From contig NZ_ASGZ01000005.1 of NCBI RefSeq assembly GCF_000495475.1, positions 1 to 64,000 of the forward strand: 64,000 nucleotides of DNA. Reading direction: 5' to 3'. The stretch is from Candidatus Halobonum tyrrellensis G22. Its GTDB lineage: Archaea; Halobacteriota; Halobacteria; Halobacteriales; Haloferacaceae. Shown in pieces: positions 17,664 to 26,662 of the stretch. A model generated the notes under the pieces. That model was not told the origin of the DNA. It did no database searches and worked only from the letters and a program-made list of their open reading frames with translations. Every line of letters starts with the position of its first letter. Positions within the stretch are counted from its first letter, which is position 1. A program made the position numbers and the translations under genes.

Positions 17664-18089
17664 ATGATCAGGGTCTCGGTCGAGCGGACGCTTCCCACCC
17701 CGCCAGACGAGGTCACACAGTATCTCTCGCCCGAGGGTATCGTACGCCTCGAAGGGCATTACGACCCGAAGAGCGTCCGCGTGGACGGCGACCGAACAGT
17801 CGTCACCGTATCCCCGACGGGGCGAATGTTCGCACCCCAGTACGAGTTTATCCGTACTCGAGACGGGTTTTCCTATCGGGTGGTGACCGAGAGTCGCTCC
17901 CCGGTAGAAGTGGAGACGACAGTGACACTGGCCCCCCGAGACGGCACTACCGGACTCCGAATCGAGTCGAGCTGTCGGTCGATCGTCCCGTTCCTTGACC
18001 GGGTCCTCGCGTGGCGCCGTCGCCGGACTCTCGAGCGATTAGCGCGTAATGTCACCGAAGCAGTTCCGGATGATGGGGCGAACCGCTGA
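17664..18089 (+). CDS. SRPBCC-fold protein
   Basis: A 141-residue cytosolic protein. It opens with the typical SRPBCC start (IRVSVERTLPTPPDEVTQYL) and alternates beta strands (RVDGDRTVVTVSPTGRMF, FSYRVVTESRSPVEVETTVTL), closing with a basic amphipathic helix (RVLAWRRRRTLERLARNV). The family binds hydrophobic small molecules in a helix-grip cavity. No catalytic residues can be assigned. Its neighbours give no functional link. Confidence 0.75.
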   Translation: MIRVSVERTLPTPPDEVTQYLSPEGIVRLEGHYDPKSVRVDGDRTVVTVSPTGRMFAPQYEFIRTRDGFSYRVVTESRSPVEVETTVTLAPRDGTTGLRIESSCRSIVPFLDRVLAWRRRRTLERLARNVTEAVPDDGANR

Positions 18090-18949
18090 ACCATCGCCAC
18101 AATTCGATTCTCCGATAGAGCGAACTACGAGCCGACTACATTGAGCAGTTAGATGAATAGTCGAACGTGTCGTGGTCAGCCCCTCGTCGTGGCCCGACAC
18201 GTGAGTCTCGCCGCACCGTCTTCCGCCAGATCGCCCAGCTATTCTCCATCGACTGGCCCACATACGAGTCCTTCCCGCTGTTCGATCGCTCGTCCCGTGC
18301 AGGTGGAGTTGACCGGTGAGTATGACTCTCATCAATCGTGACAGCGGACAGTACGTTACCGCTGTTGAAGAAGGAACCCGGAATCGCGTGGAGAGGGACT
18401 CTCTCCGCAATTGAGCGGCGCCTGAGTGGCTACGCTGTCGGAGGTCGTCGAACTTCGTGTATGTGGTTGGTAGTTCAACGAGATCGGCCGTTTGGGGAGC
18501 AATCTGAGTCAGTTTCCGTTCACTGGATCGACCGAAACCACGCATCACAGCCCTGCTAAAGCCCTTGTACTCTCAACACTCAAAGTCGGAACAGGAGTTG
18601 AGACCGCTTCTCTCAATGCATAGTTCTCAGTTCATCGCGCAAAGAAACGCTCTCTCATATGGATCGGATTACTCTGAGTTGGGAATTGCATAGCGGATCA
18701 CATCCGATTTAACTCCGAATCAGAATGTGGACGTCTCGTTGTGGAGCGTGCTACGTTACCGCGTCGCTAGTAAGGGTGCTGAGCCCTGCTGCGTCTCAGG
18801 CCGTCACCGCGTGCCAGAAGCGAGCGGAGTGGTCTCAGTCGGTCTGCGGACGAACCCCGCGATGCCGACGCTATCTATCTCCTGTGAGTGGTAATCCGAC
18901 CAGAGAAGATGAGACAGAACGAGTCCACGAGGGAGGAGAGCGAATCAGA
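18090..18949. other. Accessory debris with insertion-sequence fragments
   Basis: AT-richer than its surroundings and without an intact gene. It contains a transposase 3' fragment (18299-18377) and, on the minus strand at about 18557-18621, a fragment reading YALREAVSTPVPTLSVES. A related fragment recurs near 55425-55480. The rest shows no recognisable content. Confidence 0.5.
18299..18377 (+). pseudogene. 3' fragment of a DDE transposase
   Basis: The sequence reads VQVELTGEYDSHQS to a stop and then, after a shift, VTADSTLPLLKK. This matches, piece by piece, the VQVELTGRYEQSPVV and TANTVLTLLKK of the transposase pseudogene ending near 22612. It is a short decayed copy of the same IS family. 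Confidence 0.6.
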
Positions 18950-20668
18950 CTATTTTCCGAACACGTACGCCGATCCACTGATACTCCCTTCGAGCACAGA
19001 CTCACCGTATGCACCGACGATAGCCGTATCACCCGGCCCCGAAACAGCCACCGACCAGCCGAATTCGTCGTCTGCTACCCCGTCGTCGGCGGTGAGTTTC
19101 ACCTGTTGGGTCCACGTTCCGTTCGCTTGAGTGAACACGTACGCCGATCCAGAGTAAGAGTCTTCATCCGTCCTTTTAGCGCCGACTATGACCGTATCTC
19201 CCGGTTCCGAGACTGCTACCGAATGACCGAAGCCATCGTACATTGCGGCGTCGGTGGCGGTGAGTTTCGCTCGTTGGATCCAGCTTCCGTCCGTCCGGCC
19301 GAACACATACGCTGACCCCGAACTGATGCTTGCGTCGTCGTCTCTGGGTGTTCCAATGACGGCGGTGTCGCCGGAGTCGGACACCGCTACCGACCAGCCG
19401 AAAGCATCGCTCCGTTCCGCATCGGCGGCGGTAAGTTTCGCTTGCTGGGCCCAAGCTCCGTTCGCTCGACTGAACACGTATGCTGATCCGGTGGCAGAGC
19501 CCGCGTCAGTGTCATCAAACCGGGCCCCAATAATAGCTGTATCACCAGCCCCCGAGACTGCTACCGCAGAGCCGAAGGCATCGTCCCCTGCCGCGTCGTC
19601 GGCAGCGAGTTTCGCCTGCTGGGTCCAAGATCCGTCTGCTCGACTGAACACGTACGCTGACCCTGTCTCGGGAGCCGGGTCTGTGTCGTCGTACCGGGCT
19701 CCGACGATAACAGTGTCACCTGACGCCGAGATCGCCACTGAAGAGAAGTCGGCGACTGCTACCGCGTCGGTAGCAGTGAGTTTCGCTCGCTGAGTCCAGC
19801 CATAGTCTCCCCGACCAAACACGTACACTGCTCCGGTGTCCTCCACTCCCTCGTATCGAGCCGCGACAGCGATCGTATCGGCGGAATCGGAGACTGCCAC
19901 TGAAGAGCCGAACCAGTCGGCACCTGCTGCGTCGTCAGCGATAAGTTTCGTCTGTTGGGTCCACCCATCGTCCATCCGGCCGAACACGTACGCCGACCCT
20001 GAGTCATCCCCCGCATCATCATCCCCATATGCACCGACCACGGCAGTGTCGCCGGAGTGAGACATCGCCACTGACCAGCCGAATTCGTCGTCTGCTGTCG
20101 CATCGTCGGCGGTGAGTTTCGCGTAGTGTTCGTACCATTCAGGGAGTTGTGGACAGATCGTTCCGAGCGCGTTCTCGACAACCAGTTCGTGCGTTCCCGG
20201 ACCGAACGTGTCCGTCTCCGCGGCGAGGAGGTTCTGCTCCTCTTGGAATGAGAACGCCCCGCCAGGAAGGGAGTACACGGCGAGCGATAACACGCGTTCA
20301 CAGCCCTCATCGACGGTGAAATCGACTGAGACGGAGTCACCGCGCACTCGGATCGGCTCGGCCTTGACACATTCCCGAGTCTCGGAGTCGAGCGAGTTTA
20401 ACCACCTGTCGGCCGTCCGTGGCCCGTGTTGGTCGCCGTGGAGGTACTGGATGAGGCGATTCTGCCTTCCATAAAAAGCGTCCTCCGTCTCACCGAGCGT
20501 CTCGATGGAGTCGCCCGCAACGAAATCGACCTGATAGTAGCAGTGGTTGCTCTGGGGTGATCCGTTATTTTGCGCCGCTCCGAGCTGGGTGCCGACTCCT
20601 ATCAGTCCTGTCGCGATAGCGCCCGTCTTGAGTGCGTTCCGCCGTGTGAGCCGAGTGTTTCGTTCCAT
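18950..20668 (-). CDS. Secreted seven-bladed FG-GAP beta-propeller protein
   Basis: A 572-residue exported protein. The N-terminus (TRRNALKTGAIATGLIGVG) is a twin-arginine signal. A beta-rich domain (about residues 40-175) is followed by seven FG-GAP repeats of about 53 residues, each with the pattern FGWSVAVSDSGDTAVIGA, then GSAYVF and W-x-Q-x-A-K-L. Seven copies make a complete propeller like those of integrin alpha subunits. No sortase or PGF-CTERM anchor is seen, so it is secreted or otherwise held. Role in adhesion or surface binding is inferred. Sits alone between IS remnants. Confidence 0.88.
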   Translation of the reverse strand: MERNTRLTRRNALKTGAIATGLIGVGTQLGAAQNNGSPQSNHCYYQVDFVAGDSIETLGETEDAFYGRQNRLIQYLHGDQHGPRTADRWLNSLDSETRECVKAEPIRVRGDSVSVDFTVDEGCERVLSLAVYSLPGGAFSFQEEQNLLAAETDTFGPGTHELVVENALGTICPQLPEWYEHYAKLTADDATADDEFGWSVAMSHSGDTAVVGAYGDDDAGDDSGSAYVFGRMDDGWTQQTKLIADDAAGADWFGSSVAVSDSADTIAVAARYEGVEDTGAVYVFGRGDYGWTQRAKLTATDAVAVADFSSVAISASGDTVIVGARYDDTDPAPETGSAYVFSRADGSWTQQAKLAADDAAGDDAFGSAVAVSGAGDTAIIGARFDDTDAGSATGSAYVFSRANGAWAQQAKLTAADAERSDAFGWSVAVSDSGDTAVIGTPRDDDASISSGSAYVFGRTDGSWIQRAKLTATDAAMYDGFGHSVAVSEPGDTVIVGAKRTDEDSYSGSAYVFTQANGTWTQQVKLTADDGVADDEFGWSVAVSGPGDTAIVGAYGESVLEGSISGSAYVFGK

Positions 20669-20689
20669 AAAACATCTCCACTATATGTT

Positions 20690-20699
20690 GGATATTTAC
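20690..20699 (-). promoter_or_regulatory. TATA-like box upstream of the FG-GAP gene
   Basis: On the minus strand AGTAAATATC lies 22-31 bases upstream of the ATG at 20668, the right place for an archaeal TATA box of a leaderless or short-leader mRNA. Confidence 0.5.
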
Positions 20700-21131
20700 T
20701 ACAAATAAGTGCAGCTTCCCAGCTGCTTGATCATCGGTTGTGAACACGTACATACACCTATAGATTCAATACTATATGCAGATCGAGTACGTGCGAGTCG
20801 AATACAGGTGGGTGGACGGTACATCGGCGGCGGTGTGTTCAAGCGCTCCTCCCGAGCCGGCGGATTATGGTCGAGTCAAGTACGCGAGAACTTGACACGG
20901 ACCGCGAACAGTTCAGGGGGACATGACGACGACAGGGTGGTTAGTAGGTACGTAACCAAATCAACATCTTACCCATCGCAATGGCTGAGACAAGCAACTT
21001 CAATACACAATTACATCACAATATCGGTTCGATATACACGTCTTCATCTACGGACTCAGTATCACCAATCACATGGCATCCACGCGATCCTCCTATCATG
21101 CTGTCTTCGGCTGTATCGCCCAGACACCATA
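20700..21131. other. AT-rich intergenic region left of the transposase pseudogene
   Basis: About 430 bases with low GC and no gene. It probably contains the left end of the decayed IS that follows, but I could not identify terminal inverted repeats by eye. Confidence 0.35.
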
Positions 21132-22612
21132 TTATGAGTGGCCCCCTACACTACAACCGCGCTATACGACCGGAGTTCGACGAATGGTCTCAAAGAGCAC
21201 GATACGAGATGGAGCAGTTGGTGCGAGCGTTCCTACTCGAGGAACTGCACGGGTGGGCTTACGAAACGGGTCTCGTTAGCTACCTCGAACAACGACCCGC
21301 GCTGTGCCGCCAATTAGGCTTAGAGACGATCCCTGACCAGTCGACACTCTAGCGGACGTGGCACCGTCGCTTCTCAACCGACCTCCGAGAGACAATTCGG
21401 GAGTGTGCCCGGACGATTCTCACCAAAGCCGAGAGGGCTGACGTAGACGTCCCACGCGATCCTCAAAGAAAGGCTGCTATCCCGATGGCGACGACGAAGA
21501 CGCTCTCAGCGACCGGGTGCGGCTCTCGAAAGCAGACGATGTGATCGATGAGCTTCAGCGAATCGCCTACCCTGCACTCTCGCTGAACCGAGACGACTCC
21601 AGTGAGATACACTCGAACTCGTTCTGGGACCTACAGACGTATCTTGGACTCAGAGACGGTCCCGCCGCCACCGAAGGTGCTCGGAGCTTTACACTCGAAT
21701 CTTCGCGCGAGCAGACGCCACTTGGTCACACGCACCGATCACACCTTCGCAACTTCTCGATCGACGAGATTCGAGCGATGTATCGAGCGGCCGTGAGGCG
21801 GCTCATCGATCGAGTCACGAAGACAGATGATCCCTATCGGGCGGGTGTCGTTGTGATCGGTACGACCGAAGACGATCCCTTCACAGGCGACCGGACGGGC
21901 CACGAAGAAGAGATCATTGGGACGAAGGAGAACTCAGACGAGTACGCCTATCAATGGGCGACCATCCAGCTCGTTGGGAATGCCGTCCCATTGGTTCTCG
22001 ACGCTCGGCCGATTCGAAAAGGAGACGGCCGAGTGGAGATCGGTGCGGATCTGCTCGATTCGGCGCAAGAGCTCGTTCACGTCGACGAGGTGCTGATGGA
22101 CCGTGGATTCGACAGTCAGCACGTCCTCAAAGCCGTCTCCGACCGGCGGTTGAAATACATCGTCCCGAAGCGGATGTACACGAGTGAGAAGGCGCAGGCA
22201 AAGCGCCTGCTCAAACGCGACGAGGATCGGTTCGTCAATGACCGGCGGCTTCCCCTCTGAAACGACGAGTGGTTGCCGACGATGGTGGTCTACGAGCGAA
22301 AGGCAGACTCCGAGCGGACCGACTACGGACAGTACGCGGTGTTTATGACGAACAAGCCAGCGAGAACGATCCACGAGTATCGTTCCCGCTGGGAAATCGA
22401 GAGCGGCTACAAGAGTATCAAGCGGTTCATGGCAGCGACGACGTCGAAGAGCTTCGTGCTGCGGTTCTTCTACTTCGCGTTCGCGTGTCTACTGTATTCT
22501 ACATGGCGACCTGTGGATTTGCTCGTTCAGGTCGAATTGACTGGCAGGTACGAGCAGTCGCCAGTCGTAACGGCGAACACAGTTCTCACACTCCTGAAGA
22601 AGATATCCAGTT
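21132..22612 (+). pseudogene. Decayed IS4-superfamily DDE transposase
   Basis: Reading through the lesions gives about 490 residues: LHYNRAIRPEFDEW, LGLETIPDQSTL, VLMDRGFDSQHVLKAV (DDE Asp region) and YRSRWEIESGYKSIK, the Y-R-E-K signature of IS4-type enzymes, then FYFAFACLLYSTWRPVDLLV. Lesions are a TAG at 21350 where Trp is expected, a frameshift near 21480 and a TGA at 22258. The related fragment at 18299 shows the family was active here. Naming the exact haloarchaeal IS needs a database comparison. Confidence 0.8.
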
Positions 22613-22925
22613 TACCTTCGACGGTGACGAGTTGTTCGAGCCAGAAGAGTGTCGGCGTGTCCTTCTCACTGACGAACTTGTCGACCGCTTCGCGACCGAT
22701 GCCGGGTTCTCACTCGCAGTCCTCCGCGAAGCGGTTTTCGAGGCGGACGATATCGACGACGCGATCGCACCGGTCGCGTAGGGTGAGTGTCAGGGCTACA
22801 GTCGAACGGACGACGCGGCAATCGTGATGGGTGGAACGGCAGCGGCCACCGCCGCAGCGAGTGCGGGCGCAGCCAGTTGTGCGGGCGCGGGGGCGGCGGC
22901 TGGCGGTGGTGGCGGCGCGTGTTGA
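22613..22925 (+). other. Orphan coding tail and a Gly/Ala/Cys-rich peptide frame
   Basis: In a different frame from the transposase, about 55 acidic codons (GDELFEPEECRRVLLTDELV, then AVFEADDIDDAIAPVA) end at a TAG at 22779. The same frame then continues open to a TGA at 22923 and contains ATG 22827 followed by a Gly/Ala/Ser/Cys-rich sequence (GGTAAATAAASAGAASCAGA, ending GGGGGAC). It could be the 3' end of a gene cut by the IS, with or without a small peptide gene. No family recognised. Confidence 0.3.
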
Positions 22926-23131
22926 TCGGCCAAGATAATCTCTCGAACAGATAGCCGACTCCGTCTTGAGTTTTCGAACGTCTGTTGCTGACCGACCGCT
23001 GATCTCACTGTCCGGATCGCTGGGAACTTCTCGTAACTGGGGCGGCGCTGAAGACGATACGGTCAACTCCCGTTGAGTGGTATCGCTCGGTGCGTCGACC
23101 GTTTCCCTCCCGGTTCTCTCGGTCGAAGAGA

Positions 23132-23523
23132 TCAGGCGACGGGCTGGAGGAACATGAGGTTCACACGCCCGACCGCGCCGAAGTCACGGAGCTGATACAC
23201 GGGTTCACGGATCCGGTCCGCCCGACCCGCGCAGAAGATCGTCTCGAGACACCACTCTCCGCGGTGCATGTGGTGAGTCGTCTGGATGATCTCCCCGAAC
23301 TCGTGTTGGACGGTGTGGAGTTCTCCGATGACGAGCGTGTGCTCGTAGTCGAACGCGACAGCCGCAACCGCCTCCCCTCGACCTGTTCGGGTTGAGTATG
23401 TTGCTCGATGTACTCTTGCATCGCCTCCCGGGTTGCTCGTGAACGCGACTCCATGCCCTCCGATTTCCACGTCTCGTCGAACGAGTCGAGAACCTCCTGT
23501 GGGATGTTGAGTCTCGTTCGCAT
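23132..23523 (-). pseudogene. nikR: NikR-type nickel-responsive regulator, single frameshift
   Basis: The first 50 codons from ATG 23523 encode a ribbon-helix-helix domain (RTRLNIPQEVLDSFDETW, SRATREAMQEYIEQHTQ). The second frame supplies the nickel-binding ACT-like domain (EAVAAVAFDYEHTLVIGEL, THHMHRGEWCLETIFCAG) with the His-x-His and Cys ligands expected of NikR. The frames join if one base is restored in the GGGG run (CCCC on + at 23374-23377), giving QVEGEAVAAV. NikR is a nickel-dependent repressor. It is divergent from the nickel permease next door. Real inactivation, sequencing error or slippage cannot be told apart here. Confidence 0.8.
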
Positions 23524-23557
23524 ACACGCTTTTGTCTCCGAGCGCTACTCAGACCTC

Positions 23558-23588
23558 GTTATTACGATCTTCCGGATTCGGTCATAAC
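23558..23588. promoter_or_regulatory. Candidate NikR operator between nikR and nicO
   Basis: GTTATTAC (23558-23565) and GTCATAAC (23581-23588) are inverted half-sites matching at 7 of 8 positions, separated by 15 bases, in the divergent promoter region. A near copy lies at 24538-24567. The layout resembles bacterial NikR operators (two half-sites with about a 16-base gap), though the sequence differs. Confidence 0.55.
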
Positions 23589-23624
23589 AACCCCTAACAT
23601 GACCGATCGACTCCGTTCGAGATA

Positions 23625-24512
23625 ATGCTACACACGGAAGCCCTCGGCCTCTTGGTCGGAGCTGTTGCGCTCGGGGCGGTCCACGGGATCGAACCCGGTC
23701 ACGGCTGGCCCGTTGCCGCCGCGTACGCGCTCGACCAGACCAACAAGTGGGTCTCGGGGTTCACTGCGAGTTTCATCCTCGGGGTCGGCCACCTCATCAG
23801 CAGTCTCGTGATGGTTGGCATCTTCTTCTACGCCAAATCCTACTTCAGCCTCACACAGGTCAACGAGCCGATCCCGCTCGATCTGTTTTCGACTACTATC
23901 TTCATCGGCGGGCCGGTCAGCCTCGTCGCTGGTGTCTTGCTCATCCTCCTTGGGGTCCGCGAGTACTACGGTGGCCACTCGCACTCCCACGCGACGAGTC
24001 ACGATCACGACGACGACCACGCACACAGGAACCACTCACACGACGCCGACGAACATGACGACGCACACTCACACGATCACGACACTCACTCGCCCAGCGA
24101 CAGTGACCGCACCCATCACCACGACGACCACGCCGAGTCGGCTGATGGAGGGGGGTGGGGCGCACGGTTAAAGGGGTTCGTTCCGTTCGTCGGCGGCCAC
24201 TCACACGGCGACCTCGACGAGGCCGCCGAACGGGGGCTGTGGGGGATCGCATGGTTCGCGTTCCTCCTCGGGTTCGCTCACGAGGAGGAGTTCGAGATCA
24301 TCGCACTGTGTGCGGGTTCGACTTACTGTCTCGAACTCATGAGTGCGTACGCGCTCACCGTCATCGCGGGCATCGTCGTTTTGACGATGCTGTTGATCGC
24401 CGGCTACCACAGCTACGAGGATCGGGTCGAGAAGTACACGCCGTACCTACCCGCCTTCTCGGCTGTCGTTCTCATCATCATGGGATTCGGGTTCATCACT
24501 GGGCTCTTCTGA
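23625..24512 (+). CDS. NicO-family nickel/cobalt transporter with a His-rich loop
   Basis: A 295-residue membrane protein. The first helix carries HGIEPGHGW, similar to the His-x4-Asp/Glu-His metal motif of NicO/UreH transporters. Later helices include FLLGFAHEEEFEI with acidic and His ligands. Between them lies a cytoplasmic or external loop of about 70 residues that is extremely rich in His and Asp (SHSHATSHDHDDDHAH and similar). The family moves Ni2+ or Co2+ across the cytoplasmic membrane. Divergence from nikR and the operator between them support nickel. Uptake versus efflux cannot be decided from sequence. Confidence 0.9.
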   Translation: MLHTEALGLLVGAVALGAVHGIEPGHGWPVAAAYALDQTNKWVSGFTASFILGVGHLISSLVMVGIFFYAKSYFSLTQVNEPIPLDLFSTTIFIGGPVSLVAGVLLILLGVREYYGGHSHSHATSHDHDDDHAHRNHSHDADEHDDAHSHDHDTHSPSDSDRTHHHDDHAESADGGGWGARLKGFVPFVGGHSHGDLDEAAERGLWGIAWFAFLLGFAHEEEFEIIALCAGSTYCLELMSAYALTVIAGIVVLTMLLIAGYHSYEDRVEKYTPYLPAFSAVVLIIMGFGFITGLF

Positions 24513-24537
24513 CCCAGGTGCACCGACCGATCTCTCG

Positions 24538-24567
24538 GTTATTACGGTCTCGTAAAACGGTAGTAAC
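24538..24567. promoter_or_regulatory. Second candidate NikR operator, upstream of the MFS gene
   Basis: GTTATTAC (24538-24545) and GTAGTAAC (24560-24567), inverted and 14 bases apart. The left half-site is identical to that at 23558 and the gap nearly the same. It lies 38 bases before the MFS start codon, placing that gene in the same putative regulon. Confidence 0.5.
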
Positions 24568-24604
24568 GGAACGTAGTTGAAGGGGGCTCGGTGACTTCCT
24601 CGGG

Positions 24605-25839
24605 ATGGGCCTTCCCTCTCGATACGGGGTGTGGGAAGCGGGGCGCGGGAGCGTCCTGAAGTACTATCTCTACAAATCGACGAAGGCGGTCGAGTTCTAC
24701 CGGCCGATCATGTACCTCTTCTTCCTCGCACAGGGGCTTGACTTCACGCAGATCGCGATCGTGGAGGCGCTATACAACCTTACGACCCTGTTCGGCGAGA
24801 TTCCAACTGGCTACATCGGCGACCGGGTCGGGCGGTGGACCAGCCTCCTGATCGGGACCGTCCTGATTGCCGCCACCCTCCTCGGGATCGGGCTCGCCGA
24901 GTCGTTCCTTACGCTCGCGGTTCTGTGCGTCTGCTGGTCGGCCGGGTACAACTTTCGCTCGGGGAGTGAGGATGCGTGGCTCTACGACACGCTCACCGAC
25001 GACCTCTCCGAGGACGAGTTCGCCCGCGTCCGGGGACGAGGCGAGTCGGCAGCGCTCGCGGTCGGCGCGGGCGCGGCGGTCATTGGCGGCTACCTCGGGA
25101 GTATCGACCTCTCGTATCCGTGGTTCGTCGCCGCCGTCACTGGGATCGGTGCGGTGGTACTCCTCACGCTAGACGAGCCAGGGACGTACAAGGAGACTGA
25201 CACGGACGTGTTGAGTCTCCGTCGAACGGTCGGCATCGTCAGGGAGGCGCTCTCGCGCCGGACGCTTCGGTCGTTCATCCTCTACTACTACGTGCTGTAC
25301 GCCGCTGTCACCTACCTCGTGTTCGTCTTCCTCCAGCCCATCTTCGAGACGATTGTCGTCGACCTGGGTGTGGCCCCGGCGCAAGTGGAGTCGCTGTCGG
25401 GGTGGTTCTACGCGGCGTACAGTCTCGTCGGGGCGGTGCTCAGCTACTACACGGGGGCGATCAAGGAGTACGTCGGAGTCCGGACGTGGTTTCTCGCGTT
25501 GCCGTTCGTCGTCGGCGCGGCACTGGTCGGGATGTACTTCATTCCCCTGCTGGCGCTCCCTACCTTCCTTTTCGCGCGTGGACTGTCGGACGTGACGCGG
25601 TCGTTCGCCGGTCAGTACGTCAACGACCGGATCGGCACGCTCGGGCGAGCGACCGTGTTGAGCGCGATGGCGATAGTCAGTGGGCTGGCGGTTGTTCCCT
25701 TCCAGCTCGGAAGCGGCGTCGTCTCTGACATCGTCCCCCGTTGTTCGCACTCGCCGTCGCGGGTGGGCTCCTCATCGTCGGGTCCGGAGTCATCATTCTC
25801 TGGGAAACGCCGGTCGCTCAAGGGCGTCTCACCGACTAA
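24605..25839 (+). pseudogene. Major facilitator superfamily transporter, 3' frameshift
   Basis: About 410 residues and 12 helices when repaired. GEIPTGYIGDRVGRWTSLL is the MFS loop 2-3 motif (G-x3-D-R-x-G-R). Codon bias is good until VVSDIV near codon 378. After a run of five C at 25735-25739 the product turns Ser/Arg-rich, while another frame continues as FALAVAGGLLIVGSG to a stop at 25839. One added base restores the protein. Only the last helix is lost, so a partly active form is conceivable. The upstream nickel-type operator suggests a metal-related substrate; this is inference. Confidence 0.75.
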
Positions 25840-26048
25840 TTCGGCGTCTGACCCGGCGTACTGCGATCAGGCGCTCCACCGAGTTCCTCGTAGACTCGTT
25901 GTGGAACTACGAACGTGAGTCCGTTCCGCCGAGCGAATCGTTCGAGGGCTCTGTATTTGTCTCGTCCCTACCGACCGCACGCGATGAACACGCCGGTATC
26001 CACCACCCACGTTGTATCGTCCGGAACCGACGTATCCGGCTCGCTCAT
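25836..26048 (-). pseudogene. PIN-domain toxin remnant
   Basis: From ATG 26048 the frame gives WVVDTGVFIACGR with the PIN Asp, then a TAG. A shifted frame continues KYRALERFARRNGLTFVVPQ and RVYEELGGAP to a stop at 25836. PIN toxins are metal-dependent RNases with three or four acidic residues; only the first part of the fold is left. It lies 6 bases after the stop of an HTH regulator on the same strand, the same arrangement as at 33577-34624. Confidence 0.65.
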
Positions 26049-26054
26049 GCGGGC

Positions 26055-26639
26055 CTATGCATCGGTCTCAATCGGGTAGTCACGCGCATTTCGGATCTGG
26101 TCGAAGTACGGGTCGTACTCGCGCATCTCGCGGATCACCGTCGCCAACGCTTGGATGACTACGATACCGAACGCGACCTGGAGATCGAGTTCACGTGCTG
26201 CGACGCGCTCGCTCATTCCGCCGTCAACGTACGGAACCGCGTAGGTGAGTGTGGCCGCGAGTTTGCCGATGCCGTACTTCTCGATCAGGAGGTCGAGGTC
26301 CTGGTCGTGGGGCGCCCGCCCGATCGCCTCGATGAGCGTCGGTGTAATCGTGTACGTGTTGCCGTCGAGATTCGCAGTGAGCGAGATAGGACGAGCCGTG
26401 TAGGTGTGGGTCTTCCGTGACTCGTCGCGCGTGAGCACACCGAGGTCGGCCAACGTGCTCGTATCGGCGTACGCGGTCGTGCGCGGGGTCTCCATATCGG
26501 CAACGATGTCGTCGATGGTGACGCTGCCTTCCCGGAGGATGTAGGTGTAGAGGCGGGCGAGGCGCGGCTCTTCGAGCAGTTGCGCTACCGAGATGAGGCC
26601 GTTGATGGCACGCTCGGGGTCGCCCGCTGTCTTCGACAT
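26055..26639 (-). CDS. HTH transcriptional regulator or antitoxin-like protein
   Basis: A 194-residue cytosolic protein. The N-terminal third is a winged helix (RLARLYTYILREGSVTIDDI, RTTAYADTSTLADLGVLTRD). The remainder is a mixed domain with ITPTLIEAIGRA and LDLLIEKYGIGKLAATLTYA. It is clearly related in layout and motifs to the protein at 33923-34624, and both sit immediately upstream of a PIN gene. The start MSKTAGD at 26639 is preferred because a start at 26648 would lie inside the palindrome that follows. Autorepression is likely. Confidence 0.8.
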   Translation of the reverse strand: MSKTAGDPERAINGLISVAQLLEEPRLARLYTYILREGSVTIDDIVADMETPRTTAYADTSTLADLGVLTRDESRKTHTYTARPISLTANLDGNTYTITPTLIEAIGRAPHDQDLDLLIEKYGIGKLAATLTYAVPYVDGGMSERVAARELDLQVAFGIVVIQALATVIREMREYDPYFDQIRNARDYPIETDA

Positions 26640-26662
26640 ACAATACATGATTCGTGTATTGT
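26640..26662. promoter_or_regulatory. Perfect palindromic operator abutting the HTH start codon
   Basis: ACAATACA (26640-26647), a 7-base spacer, then TGTATTGT (26655-26662): a perfect 8-bp inverted repeat whose edge touches the ATG of the HTH gene. A palindrome with the same 7-base spacer precedes the related regulator at 34639-34657. Presumed autoregulatory site. Confidence 0.65.

Noticed and set aside
22779-22781. TAG read as an amino acid (pyrrolysine) linking the acidic tail to the Gly-rich peptide
   Set aside because: No pyrrolysine machinery or typical methylamine methyltransferase context is visible, and TAG also occurs as a lesion in the neighbouring dead transposase.
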